Below, in pieces: positions 32,848 to 41,509 of a stretch of 46,951 nt of DNA. Numbering within the stretch: position 1 is the stretch's first letter; each line of letters starts with the position of its first letter. A program made the position numbers and the translations under genes. The DNA lies in contig JBBHKE010003219.1 in assembly GCA_037447655.1 (NCBI GenBank), positions 1-46,951 of the forward strand, in the 5' to 3' direction. The DNA comes from Zygnema cylindricum. Its lineage: Eukaryota > Streptophyta > Zygnematophyceae > Zygnematales > Zygnemataceae. The notes under the pieces were generated by a model. That model had not been told where the DNA came from and did not search any database. It worked only from the letters and a program-made list of their open reading frames with translations.

Positions 32848-35341
32848 TTGCCTTTCTTTTCCCCACGAATCGCCAAAACAAGATCAAATCCGAGAGAGAG
32901 AGGGGAAAGGGAGAGGAGAGGAGAGACAAACAAAGAGAGAGGGGGACAGAGGGAGAGATGGGAGAGAGGGGGAGACAGAGAGAGGGAGAGGCAGGGAAAG
33001 AGACGGAGAGCGAGAAAGGGAGAGGAAACGATAGGAGAGCAGAGGAGAGACAAAAAAAGGGAGAGGCGGAGAGAGGGAGAGAGGGAGGGAGAAACAGGAA
33101 GAGATAGGGTGAGAAGATGAGGGGAGAGGAGAAGAGAGGAGAGGAGAGAAAAACAAAGAGAGAGTGGGGGAGAGGGCGAAAGGAGAGACAGATAGAAGGA
33201 GAGAGAGGTGGAGAGAGGGCGAGAGAGAGAGAGGGAGAGAGAGGGAGAGAGAGGGAGAGGAAAGGAAAGGAGATAGAAGAAGACAAACAAAGATTGTGGG
33301 GGAGAGAGGGAGAGGAAAGGAAAGGAGACAGAGGAGAGACCAACAAAGAGAGAGGGGTAGAGAGGGAGAGATGGAGAGAGGAACAGAGGGTGAGAGGGGG
33401 GGAGAGGAAGGAGAAAGAGGGGGAGAAGGGAAAGAGGGAGGGGGGGAGAGAGAAGGAGAGGAGAGGAGAGGAAAGTAAAAGTGAGGAGAGGAGAGAGAGA
33501 AGAGGAGAGATGAGACGAACAGAAGGGCCGACACAGGGAGAGAGGTGGAGAGATGGAGAGGGAGGGGGATAGAGAGAGAGGGGGAGAGAGAGATGGAGCG
33601 AGAGAGGGAGGGATGGGGGGAGAGAGGGAGGTACAAAGGGAGGGAGAGAGGCGGGAGAAGGGGGAGAGGGGGGGAAGAGGGAGGGGGAAAGAGAGGGAGA
33701 GAGGAGGGAAGAGTGGCAGGGAGGGAGGGAGAGTGGCAAAGGGGAAAGGGAGAGAGGGGAGAACGGGGAGAGGGGGGAGGGGAGAGGGGGGGGAGAAGGA
33801 GAGGGGGACAGGGGGAGAGGGAGCGAGAGGGAGAGGGGGAGAGAGGAGATAGAGGGGAGAGAGAGGGGGAGAGGGGAAGAGGGTAGGGGGGAGGGAGAGG
33901 GGGGGGAGAGAGGAAGTGAGGAAGTGAGTGAGGGAGGGAGGGATGGAGGGAGAGAGGAGGGAGAAGGAGAGAAAGGGAGGGGGGGGAGGGGGGGAGGGAG
34001 GGGGGGCGGAGGGGGGGAGGGGGGGAGGGGGAGAGGTGGTGAGGGGGAGAAGGCGATAAGGCGAGGGGGAGAGCATGGGAGAAGGCGAGATATTGAGAGA
34101 GAGGGAGGGAAGGACGGAGGAAAAGCAAGGTGGGAGAGTGGAGGGAGAAAAGGAGGGAAAGGATGGGGAGAGGGGAGGGAGAAAAGGAGGGAAAGGATGG
34201 GGAGAGGGGAGGGAGAAGGAGCGGGAAGGGGGAGAGAGGGAGTAAGAGAGGGAGGGAGAGAGGGAGTGGGATGGAGGAAGGGAGAGGGGGAGGGAGGGAG
34301 AGGGAGAGGGAGGGAGGGGGGTGGAGGGAAGGAACGAGGAAGAGAGAGGGGGGGAGGAGAGGAGAGAGGGAAAGGGGAGAGGGGGAGAGGAGACAGGGGC
34401 AGGGAGGGAGAGAGAAGAGGGAGGGAGTAAAGTAGAGAAGGATAGGAGGAGAGGGGGAGAGAAAGAATGGAGGGGATGGGGATTGGTGTAGAGGCGGAGA
34501 GAGGGGGGGGGGAGAGGGGGGGAAAGGGAGAGGGGGGGAAAGGGAGAGGGGGAGAGGGGGAGAGGGGGAGAGGGGGAGATGGGGGGGGAGAGAGAAGAGA
34601 GAGAGGAGAAAGAGAGAGCGGGCGAGGGGGAGAGGAGAGAGAGGAGGGGGCTGGGGAGGGGGAGACGGAAGGGGAAAGGGATGGGATGGAAGGGGAGAAG
34701 AGGGGAGGGGGAGGGGGAGGGGGAGGGGGAGAGGGAGAGGGAGAGGAGAGGGAGGGGGGTTGAGGGAGCAAGGCGGAGAGGAGGAGGGGGAGAGGGAGAA
34801 GAGGGAGAGGGAGGGGGGTGAGAGGGGTAAAGAGAGAGGGGGAGAGGGAGTGGGAAGGGGAGGCGGAGGCGAAAGCGGAGCCGGAGCCGGAGCCGGAGGG
34901 GGGGGATGGTGAAGAGTGGGAGGATGAGGGGAATGGAGAGGGAGAGGGGAAGGGGGAGCGGGAGATGGGGGGGGGTGGGGAGGTGGTGGGGCGAGGGAGG
35001 AGGAGGAGAATTAGAGGGAGGGGGAAAGGAGGAGGAGAGGGAGGAGGAGGGAAAGGGGAGGGGGAATAGGGGGTGAGGGAAAGTGTGAGGGAGAAGGCGA
35101 GGGAAAGCGGTAGGGGAGAGAGAGAAGTGGGAGAGAGATATTGCTTACCTTTATTTTCTTTAATCTCACGAAGCGCTAAAACTCGACCAAATCCCACTTC
35201 CAAAAGTTGTGAAAGTTTTTTTTTTTCTTCATTTCCTAAAAAGTTTGTTTCCTTCTCCTTAGAGTCGTTATCACTCAAATCTGAGAAATCTGTTTGTTTT
35301 TTTTGTTTTTGTACCACATTTTGGAAAACAAAAAAATTCAA
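27561..35341 (-). CDS. DRM: DRM-type cytosine-5 DNA methyltransferase with three UBA domains, copy 1
   Basis: Eight minus-strand exons fit in phase: 35149-35341, 32417-32524, 31672-31785, 30877-30959, 30512-30599, 29988-30253 (or 29987), 29085-29149 and 27561-28670, giving about 675 residues; the true N terminus may lie further upstream. Exon pairs 1-2, 3-4 and 6-7 each encode one UBA domain (for example KLSNLGIPKNIILEGLLARK + GSLDDIATWCCNKL). The last exon holds the catalytic domain in the rearranged DRM order: motif VI-like FENV, IX/X (ALGNSFHIPSVSYHLSVL), I (CFDGIGGAAVAL), II (ISIEI), III (GDIQDVT), IV (GGSPCNNF, catalytic Cys near residue 630) and V. In plants DRM enzymes set de novo CHH methylation under siRNA guidance; the same role is inferred here. 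The donor of exon 2 was chosen by phase. Exon 6 contains a coding minisatellite. Confidence 0.9.
29275..29537. other. Extra segment in DRM copy 1 intron 6, absent from copy 2
   Basis: The copies align up to GACAAGAGAGAGAA and again from GTCA(A/G)AATACC onward. Between these points copy 1 has about 265 further bases, partly CT-rich. Whether this is a gain in copy 1 or a loss in copy 2 cannot be told. No TIR or target duplication was seen. Confidence 0.7.
30075..30250 (-). repeat. 12-bp coding minisatellite (GERx repeat) in DRM copy 1 exon 6
   Basis: About fourteen 12-base units (plus strand GTCTCTCTCCGT with variants) encode a GER-x run: GERYGERYGERDGER and similar. All units are 12 bases, so the frame through to UBA3 is kept. 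A vestige of the same motif (YGHKREGES) precedes UBA2 in exon 3. Confidence 0.85.
32525..35148. repeat. 2.6-kb polypurine/polypyrimidine intron in DRM copy 1
   Basis: The whole first intron is GA-rich on the plus strand and CT-rich on the coding strand. It includes a long (GA)n run (about 32778-32844) and many GGGGAGAGG blocks. It separates the two halves of UBA1. The coding strand has no stop over most of its length in any frame, which explains the 600- to 1000-codon open frames rich in Ser, Pro and Leu; these are not proteins in any ordinary sense. Confidence 0.9.
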
Positions 35342-36060
35342 ATATAATCATGCTTTTTATTTATTTAAGACATGTAGCACCGTTGAATAATATTGAATTG
35401 ATCAAAAAGTTTGCTTATGTTTTTCATGATTTTTTTACCATTTTTATTAATCAGTTTTCACTTAAAAATAAATAAAGTAACAACAATATAACTTTTGCAA
35501 AATAGAAACCAACAACAATTTGAATCAATTTTTATACCATTCTGATATTTTGTTTTTTTTGGGTGTCAAATGATCTACAGTATTTGGGCTTAAAATTGAT
35601 ATATTTTTTGGGAAAAAACTAAAGAAATAAAAACTACTTACCACTACTCCAAATCCCCCCCTCTTCATTAATAAATGCCATTGTGAGAGAGAGATGGAGG
35701 GTACGAAAGGGAGAGGGAGAAAGAGAGAGGAGGAAGGAGAGGAAAAGAGAGGGAGAGAAGGAGAAAGAGAGAAAAAAGAGAGAGGGAAAGGGTAGAGTAG
35801 GAGAGAGAAAGAAAGTTGTAGGAGGGAGGAAAATAAAAAGGGGAAGAAAATAAAAGAAAAAAAAGAAAATTTATATTTTTTTTTAGCAAATGGCCCAAGG
35901 TGAATGATTAAAAGGGTGAAAAGTAAGTTCCTCGTGATGGCTTTAAAATGGGTGGCTAAAAAAAGATGCATGATTGTCAAAATGTTTGATAAGCTTAAAG
36001 TGAGTGGCTCAAAGTGAATAGTCAAATAAATATTCATTATAATTCAACATTTGGCGACAT
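35342..36060. promoter_or_regulatory. 5' flank of DRM copy 1
   Basis: AT-rich DNA with a GA-rich tract (35690-35830) and ATGATTAAAAGGGTGA/GTGGCTAAA-type short repeats near 35890-36020. Further 5' exons of DRM could be here, but I see no convincing one. No core promoter motif was identified. Confidence 0.35.
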
Positions 36061-36239
36061 GTGATAGGAGAAAAAAAAACTTTCAATGTCAGATGGCATT
36101 GAAGACAGGTGGACGAGCGTCGTAAATCATGTAAAATTCTTAAGTCATTCAACGACAGCTGGAGCAACATCAAATCCCTTTATTCAAATCTTTAAGCGGT
36201 TGAAAAATTTGCATGGCGATCGACGGTTTCGATGAAAAT

Positions 36240-37215
36240 TGTACATAATTTAAGTTTAACAAAATATTTGATGCCTCGTCGCATAAATTTGCAGTCCGTT
36301 TTAGTTAGTCCGCTCCATTTGTTTTGTCGGGCTAGTAACAAACCTTCCTCAATTATGGTTGGCGCCACATAGGTTAAACTACAGATTCTAAAAATCTTAA
36401 AAAAATCTACAAACGGTAAGTCAGAATGAAATATCTGTACGACCGGAGGTGGTTAATGATTCGTACAAGTTTACGGCCACATTTTGATTTTGAAAATGGT
36501 TATCAAAATTTCGAAACGGAATGGCAAAAAGACGCGGCAAACTTTGAATGTCGGTGGATGTCAGCGGGAGCGTGCGAGGATATTTTTGGGTGACTTGCAT
36601 CCAACGTGGCAAGAGGCGGCAAGAGAGGCGGCAACAGGCACATGGCATGTACGACGTGTAAACCCGTGATCGCTTGTTCAAAGTGGATATTTTTTTGCTT
36701 TTCACGTGTACCAATGGTACCCGACGAGTGTGAAGCAACTCTTCTCGCGAAAAGAGTTTCTTCACACTGGACGATGTGCACGATTGCTTCGCGGATCTCA
36801 AAAAAGTGGATAATGTGCACGATTGCTTCGCGGATCTCAAAAAAGTGAAATATCCAACGGTCAGTAATTACGCCTACATCATTGGAGCATCCCGACAGCT
36901 TTCTACTAACGATGTTTTGTCTTAAAAAAAAATCTGGTACATCTGTGTACGGCTATGTACGAAAACGTACGGCGTCCAATAACGAACCCCACTTTTCGTT
37001 TAATGGAATGTTACCCTTAGGCGCTGTCTGTTTCCATACTGTTTTCATGTGTGTCGGGTTAGTAACTGACTTTATTTTTGCGATGCACATGTTGGTTGGT
37101 TCCACATAACAAAATATTACGATCCTACGAATCTATATACAATCTTGACAGCAAAGTGAATAACGCAATATTTGTACCACCGGAGGTAAAAAGTGCGTCG
37201 TACGGAGTATACGAT
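36240..37215. repeat. Diverged direct repeat pair, about 730 bp apart
   Basis: 36320-36465 and 37045-37200 share, with gaps, TGTCGGG(C/T)TAGTAAC, GGTTGG...CCACATA and GAC(G/C)ACCGGAGGT-like words. They could be old LTRs, tandem copies or parts of a MITE cluster. The DNA between them has no recognisable retroelement gene. Confidence 0.35.
36774..36848. repeat. 39-bp tandem duplication, 2 units
   Basis: ATGTGCACGATTGCTTCGCG followed by GATCTCAAAAAAGTG occurs twice in succession, almost identical, so the duplication is recent. Confidence 0.95.
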
Positions 37216-37268
37216 AATGTACGAAGTATACGATAATGTACGAAGTATACGATAATGTACGAAGTGTA
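37196..37268. repeat. 19-bp tandem repeat, about 3.5 units
   Basis: GTACGAAGTATACGATAAT repeats almost perfectly. The unit contains the palindrome-like words GTATAC and GTAC. Confidence 0.95.
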
Positions 37269-37514
37269 CTCTCACATTATAAGGAGAAACATTATAGAGC
37301 TGTGTCATGAAACCCTCAAGTTATCTTTCTTCCCCTAAAAGCTTGCCATGGCTCCTTTCTGAACGCCTGTCTTTTACCTGAAACCTCCGCAGCAGCGGCG
37401 CTTGTCTTCTTTCTCCTCTGATTTGTTGAAAATGGAACTGCTGCTGAGTACACTAATCCTCCTCAATCTACATGAGGGTGACCAATCCGAGGAGGAATTA
37501 AACATTTTAACCGT

Positions 37515-37545
37515 CATGATGTTCCTTATTCAAAGGAACATCATG
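37515..37545. other. Perfect 13-bp hairpin
   Basis: CATGATGTTCCTT and AAGGAACATCATG are separated by a 5-base loop. No gene ends beside it, and its role is unknown. Confidence 0.9.
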
Positions 37546-38107
37546 GCAGCTTCCCAAACCTTCGTAAATTTGGTCTAGGGTTTTAGTTGAGGTGTTGTAT
37601 ATATGTATTTTCCCTTCGAGCTGGAAGCCCTTGCAGAAAATACGAGGTAGGGATGACAAGACCTTTTTACCCGTGAGGTGTTGTATGTATGTATCTTCTT
37701 CTTCCCTCACCTCTCACCGGAATTAGTTTGAATCAGGCTAAGTTTTATCGTACACATTAAAGCCAAAACATGTTATGTATTAGATAAGGAAGTACTTCAT
37801 ATAACCTTATCTTTGCATACGAGAAGACGGTACTACAAGATGTGCCAAGGCTGTACTGTTTTTTTTTTTACAAACGAATTACAGTTAGGTGTATCTTGCG
37901 ATTGTTTTTGTTTTACGGAGGTCATAATGTGGTTCTCTTCACAACTATATATATTTCTTTATTGTTACGTTTTTTCTGTTACATTGTTTTGTTGAAGGTA
38001 ATTGCATTTGAGAAAACCGATGATTCCAGGTTATTTTTTCCCTTTAGCTTTAAGCTGTTTCAAGGGAGGGGAATCTTGGTGCGTGAAAAATGTGAAAAGT
38101 ATTAGCA

Positions 38108-38500
38108 AATATCGTCTCTGTCTCTCTCTCTCTGTCTCTCTTTCTATTCTGTCTCCCTCTTTCTGTCTTTTTCTGTCTCCCTATGTCTCCCTCTGTCTCC
38201 CTCTGTCTTTATATGTTATACAATATAATACAATATATAATATAATATAATACTCAACAATAAATACAATATATTAATTTAATATTATAATATATATAAT
38301 ATAATACATTTAATATAATTTGACATAATATAATATAATATAATAATACAATACAATAATATAATTTAGTATAATATTTATGTTATATATTTTATAATGT
38401 TATAATATAATACATTAATACTTAATAATATAATACAATATAATAATATAATATTATACAAATATGATATAATATAGTATTATAACAATGCAACATTAAT
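38108..38500. repeat. CT microsatellite followed by (TAATA)n AT-rich satellite
   Basis: CTGTCTCTCTCTCTCTGTCTC-type units reach to about 38215; from there to 38500 the sequence is almost only A and T in TATAATA and ATATAATAC units. Confidence 0.9.
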
Positions 38501-38685
38501 GTACTTTGTCGTGTTTGTTCCCTTTTCACTAGACTTAAATTGTTACTGAAAAACCGTGGTTTTTTATAGTTTTCTCGTTCGGTTCAAATTTGAGCCGTGC
38601 GAGGTTTTACTTTCATAGAGGAATACTGACCATGTTTTCCATGTTTCATTTCTTTCTGTTTCTCTGTATTTTCTGTTCCCTCCAG

Positions 38686-38825
38686 GGACGAGGAGCTCTA
38701 TGTTGCTATTGTGACTTTGGCTCTCCATTACTATATGGGTGGTTTAGAATTTCGTACCGAGGGCCAGATTTTAACTCCCGGTGGAAATCCAATAAGTGGA
38801 ATTTATGGAGCAGGAGAAGTAACAG
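38686..38825 (+). pseudogene. Orphan exon of a fumarate-reductase-like flavoprotein
   Basis: A 140-base stretch bounded by an acceptor (CTGTTCCCTCCAG) and a donor (ACAG/GTATAT) encodes DEELYVAIVTLALHYYMGGL, then about 15 residues, then GNPISGIYGAGEVTG. This matches the C-terminal part of the FAD domain of soluble fumarate reductases and related flavoproteins (HYxMGGLE... and the G-x-Y/A-AGEVTG dinucleotide signature). I could not find the exons that should hold the N-terminal FAD-binding fold or the GxNRLGGNSLLD segment that normally follows. It is either a broken gene or one exon of a gene I failed to assemble. The splice sites and open frame are intact. Confidence 0.6.
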
Positions 38826-39605
38826 GTATATTTTTCATTATCAGATTTCAAACAAACCAAGAAAATGAAAAAGGTTCTAGTTCTTGTTTTGTTTTTCAGT
38901 TTCAATTTGGGTTTCAATAAGTTTCAGATAGAAATAGAGTTTTAAAAAAGGTGTATTTGATAGAATAGCCTGAAAAGTCCCCAATTTTGGACAAGTCAAT
39001 TTTTTCTTGAACCTGATTGTGTCGTATACATGCATTTTTTTATTATACTGTAACTGCCACCTATATGATCTTTAAATAATTAGGGTACAGTGTAACTGCC
39101 ACCCCTATGAATTCCCAGGCTCGTTGCTAAAACAAAAGGGAAAGTTAGCTCGTCCCACAATGTAGACAAAGAAGGTGGTTAACTTGAATTTGCAAAAATC
39201 TCGCTAGTGTCGAAGCTGCTTTTGATGTTATAATAAAATAAATATGCACTCCTTTCAAGTGTCAACCAAAACACCCCAACACTTCAAAACTCTACTCTAA
39301 CGCTACCCACACCCCTAAAAAAAAGAGAGAGAAAAAAAAAACTAGAAGAAAAGAAACAAAAAAAATGCCCCAAAGAGAGTGAAAAATAGAGTCCACACTA
39401 ATACCCATAGAAAAAGTAAACCTAAAAAAATAATTGAGAAAAAACAACCATAAGTTTGTTTTCTGGTAAGCAAAGTCAACATTGACGGTTGTAGATTCAA
39501 CTTTTGTGGTTGTAATTTTTCTCTTTTTATTCTTCAGCATAAGGTAGAAGACAATCATTCAGAAGAAAATCATATAATAAATTGTTTGTCAATTTTTTTT
39601 TTCAG

Positions 39606-39847
39606 ATGTCTGCAGAGGCAATCGGAACTTTCACTCTTGTTTTTGGGGGATGTGGAGCGACTGTGGTTCACACACTGACTCAAGGCTTCCTAACTCATGT
39701 TGGAGTCGCAATCTCATTTGGACTTTGGGACATGTGTTTGCCGGTGCAATTTCTGACGACCTTTGGGTATATGTTATTGGTCCGATAATCGGTGCAATTT
39801 TAGCGTCGGTAACTGATGAGCTTGTCAGGAACCATTCTGATGTATAG
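39606..39847 (+). pseudogene. Aquaporin (MIP family) relic with internal deletion
   Basis: The first part encodes MSAEAIGTFTLVFGGCGATV and, after a loop, THVGVAISFGL, typical of helices 1 and 2 of an AqpZ/NIP-like aquaporin. A frame change follows within GLWDMC, and the other frame continues as FAGAISDDLWVYVIGPIIGA and ILASVTDELVR up to a stop at 39845, typical of helix 6. Only about 77 of the usual 230-280 residues remain, and both NPA pore motifs are missing. The ATG at 39606 follows TTTTTTTTTTCAG, which looks like an acceptor, so the piece may be an exon of a larger gene or the end-fusion left by a deletion. It cannot form a channel. Confidence 0.75.
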
Positions 39848-40194
39848 TGTGGCAAATAGACACTCTGTGAAGCAGTTTGGCGTACTTCTAAGCTCGTTTG
39901 TCAAAAAGCTGTTTATGCGAATTCTATGGGTAAAACTTAACCTTGGGAGACCCTTTATTATCGTTTTTTTACTCTTCTGTAGAACTAAGTGGTGACCTTC
40001 TTTTTTATCATTTCTGTTGGTATATTGTTGTGAGTCACACAATAGTCATCGTCATGTCGAGATTAACTTTAGTTTAATATTATAATAGCCCCATGTCGAG
40101 AGTCGGACACACATAGGGAAGACATTATCAGGTACATCAAATAAAAAAGTGTGATTGTAATAAAGTAGACAAAATTTAAGCTCTCATTTGACGT

Positions 40195-40300
40195 CAGAGC
40201 ATGACACGACATGGTGAAGCAGCAGCAGCTGCCAAGCAGCTGTTTCAGCTGCTCCTCAACAAGAGCAACAACAAAGAGCAGCAGGAACAAGAAGAAAATA
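40195..40300. repeat. AGCAGC/CAACAA-rich low-complexity stretch with a hairpin
   Basis: AGCAGCAGCAGCTG and AGCAGCTGTTTCAGCTGCT, the latter a self-complementary arm, are followed by CAACAACAAAGAGCAGCAGG. No coding frame of a known family runs through it. Confidence 0.7.
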
Positions 40301-40603
40301 TATCGTATCACAACTGTACAAGAAAGTTTTGAAGAACACTTTGCGAAAAAGGGTTGCAATTAATGTCCAGTGTAGAATTTTGTCATTTCACACACAAGAT
40401 TTGGAATGTAAAAATAATGTAAAAACGCAGATAGTCTAAAAATCACTAAAATCAGCCACACTTCTCTATTTTCCATGGTAATTTTCCACTTTCCTCTTAT
40501 CTCAAATAAGCATTTACAGAGATGAATATGCAAGAAACCCCTAAAAAAAAACCAAATTAACATTACCCCAGTTTACCACGCTAATTCTGAGCTAAATTGC
40601 AGT

Positions 40604-40790
40604 TCACAAAATTCCATTCAATGCAATTGAAAAAGCTTTGTGGATGAAGAACAAATGGGAAAAAAGGAGAAGTAATGCCGAAGACTCGAGTTTTTCACCA
40701 CTTTCTCTCACTAATCGGATAAGTCCCTGTGTCTGTTTCGCGTTTCCTCCGATGAATCCACAGCCCTGAATAAAAACTTCAGTTGGGGAA
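40604..40790 (-). CDS. Unrecognised exon-like open stretch
   Basis: On the minus strand, after a possible acceptor (TTTTTATTCAG at about 40768), the frame reads GCGFIGGNAKQTQGLIRLVR and ESGEKLESSALLLL. It looks protein-like and is GC-richer than its surroundings, but I cannot assign it to a family and see no partner exon. The position, next to the left boundary of DRM duplication copy 2, suggests a gene fragment. Confidence 0.3.
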
Positions 40791-40931
40791 GACAGGAGGA
40801 CAAGGAGATGGAAATGGCAGGAACCTGCGGCAAACTGCCAATTCCTAAAAAAAAATCCATAGCTCAAATGTGCAAAAAAACAAAAAAAAAACTAATGTAA
40901 ACACTATATGATCTTTTTCTGTAATATGTTA

Positions 40932-41055
40932 GTGTTATATGGTTTTTTTTTAGTACAATAAGCATAAATATAGGAAACCATATATAGTGTTTCCGTAGTT
41001 TTCTTTCGAGTACAACATGCATAAATATAGGAAACCATATATAGTGTTTCCAGCT
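40932..41055. repeat. 63-bp tandem repeat, 2 units, in the DRM copy 2 3' flank
   Basis: Counterpart of 26930-27110, with one unit fewer. Confidence 0.85.
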
Positions 41056-41509
41056 ATTTCCCCAACATTTGGACTATGGCCCTAATTCAACAATCTTAGC
41101 AAATATTGAAATTGGAACCAACCCCAGACCAAACCTTTCCACTATAAAGAGATTTATTCACATGATTCCAAAAAAAGAACGGAAACGGAGCACATGTAAA
41201 AGGGAAATGGGGAAAGGACAAGAAGATGAAACGATGGAGAAACTCGAAGGAGAGGAGGGTGGGAAAGAAAAGCAACAAACATTAGAGACAAAAAAAAAGG
41301 AGAGGAAAGGGATGGAGGTGATAAAGGACAAGTAAAAGAGGTACGCCCAAAGGGAAATGCAAAGGTAAAAAATGGGCATAGGAGTTTTTTTCTTCTAAAA
41401 AGAAAAAGGAACAAAAAAATCTTCATTCTATCTACAAATCTTCATTCTATCCTAATTAAAAAATTTCCTCAGTTTTTTTTGTGTATACATTTTCTTTTAA
41501 CTATTTTCC

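Noticed and set aside
32265-35341. Minus-strand open frames of 1011, 603 and 414 codons rich in Ser, Pro and Leu
   Set aside because: They are the CT-rich strand of an intron; C/T-only codons cannot be stops. Only the ends correspond to real DRM exons, and those use other frames or are joined by splicing.
35525-36037. 170-codon minus-strand open frame upstream of DRM
   Set aside because: It crosses a GA-rich tract and AT-rich DNA, is dominated by Leu, Phe and Ser, and shows no domain; I could not link it to DRM exon 1.
36240-37215. LTR retrotransposon bounded by the direct repeats
   Set aside because: Similarity is weak, no primer-binding site, polypurine tract or gag/pol sequence is visible; kept only as a low-confidence repeat pair.
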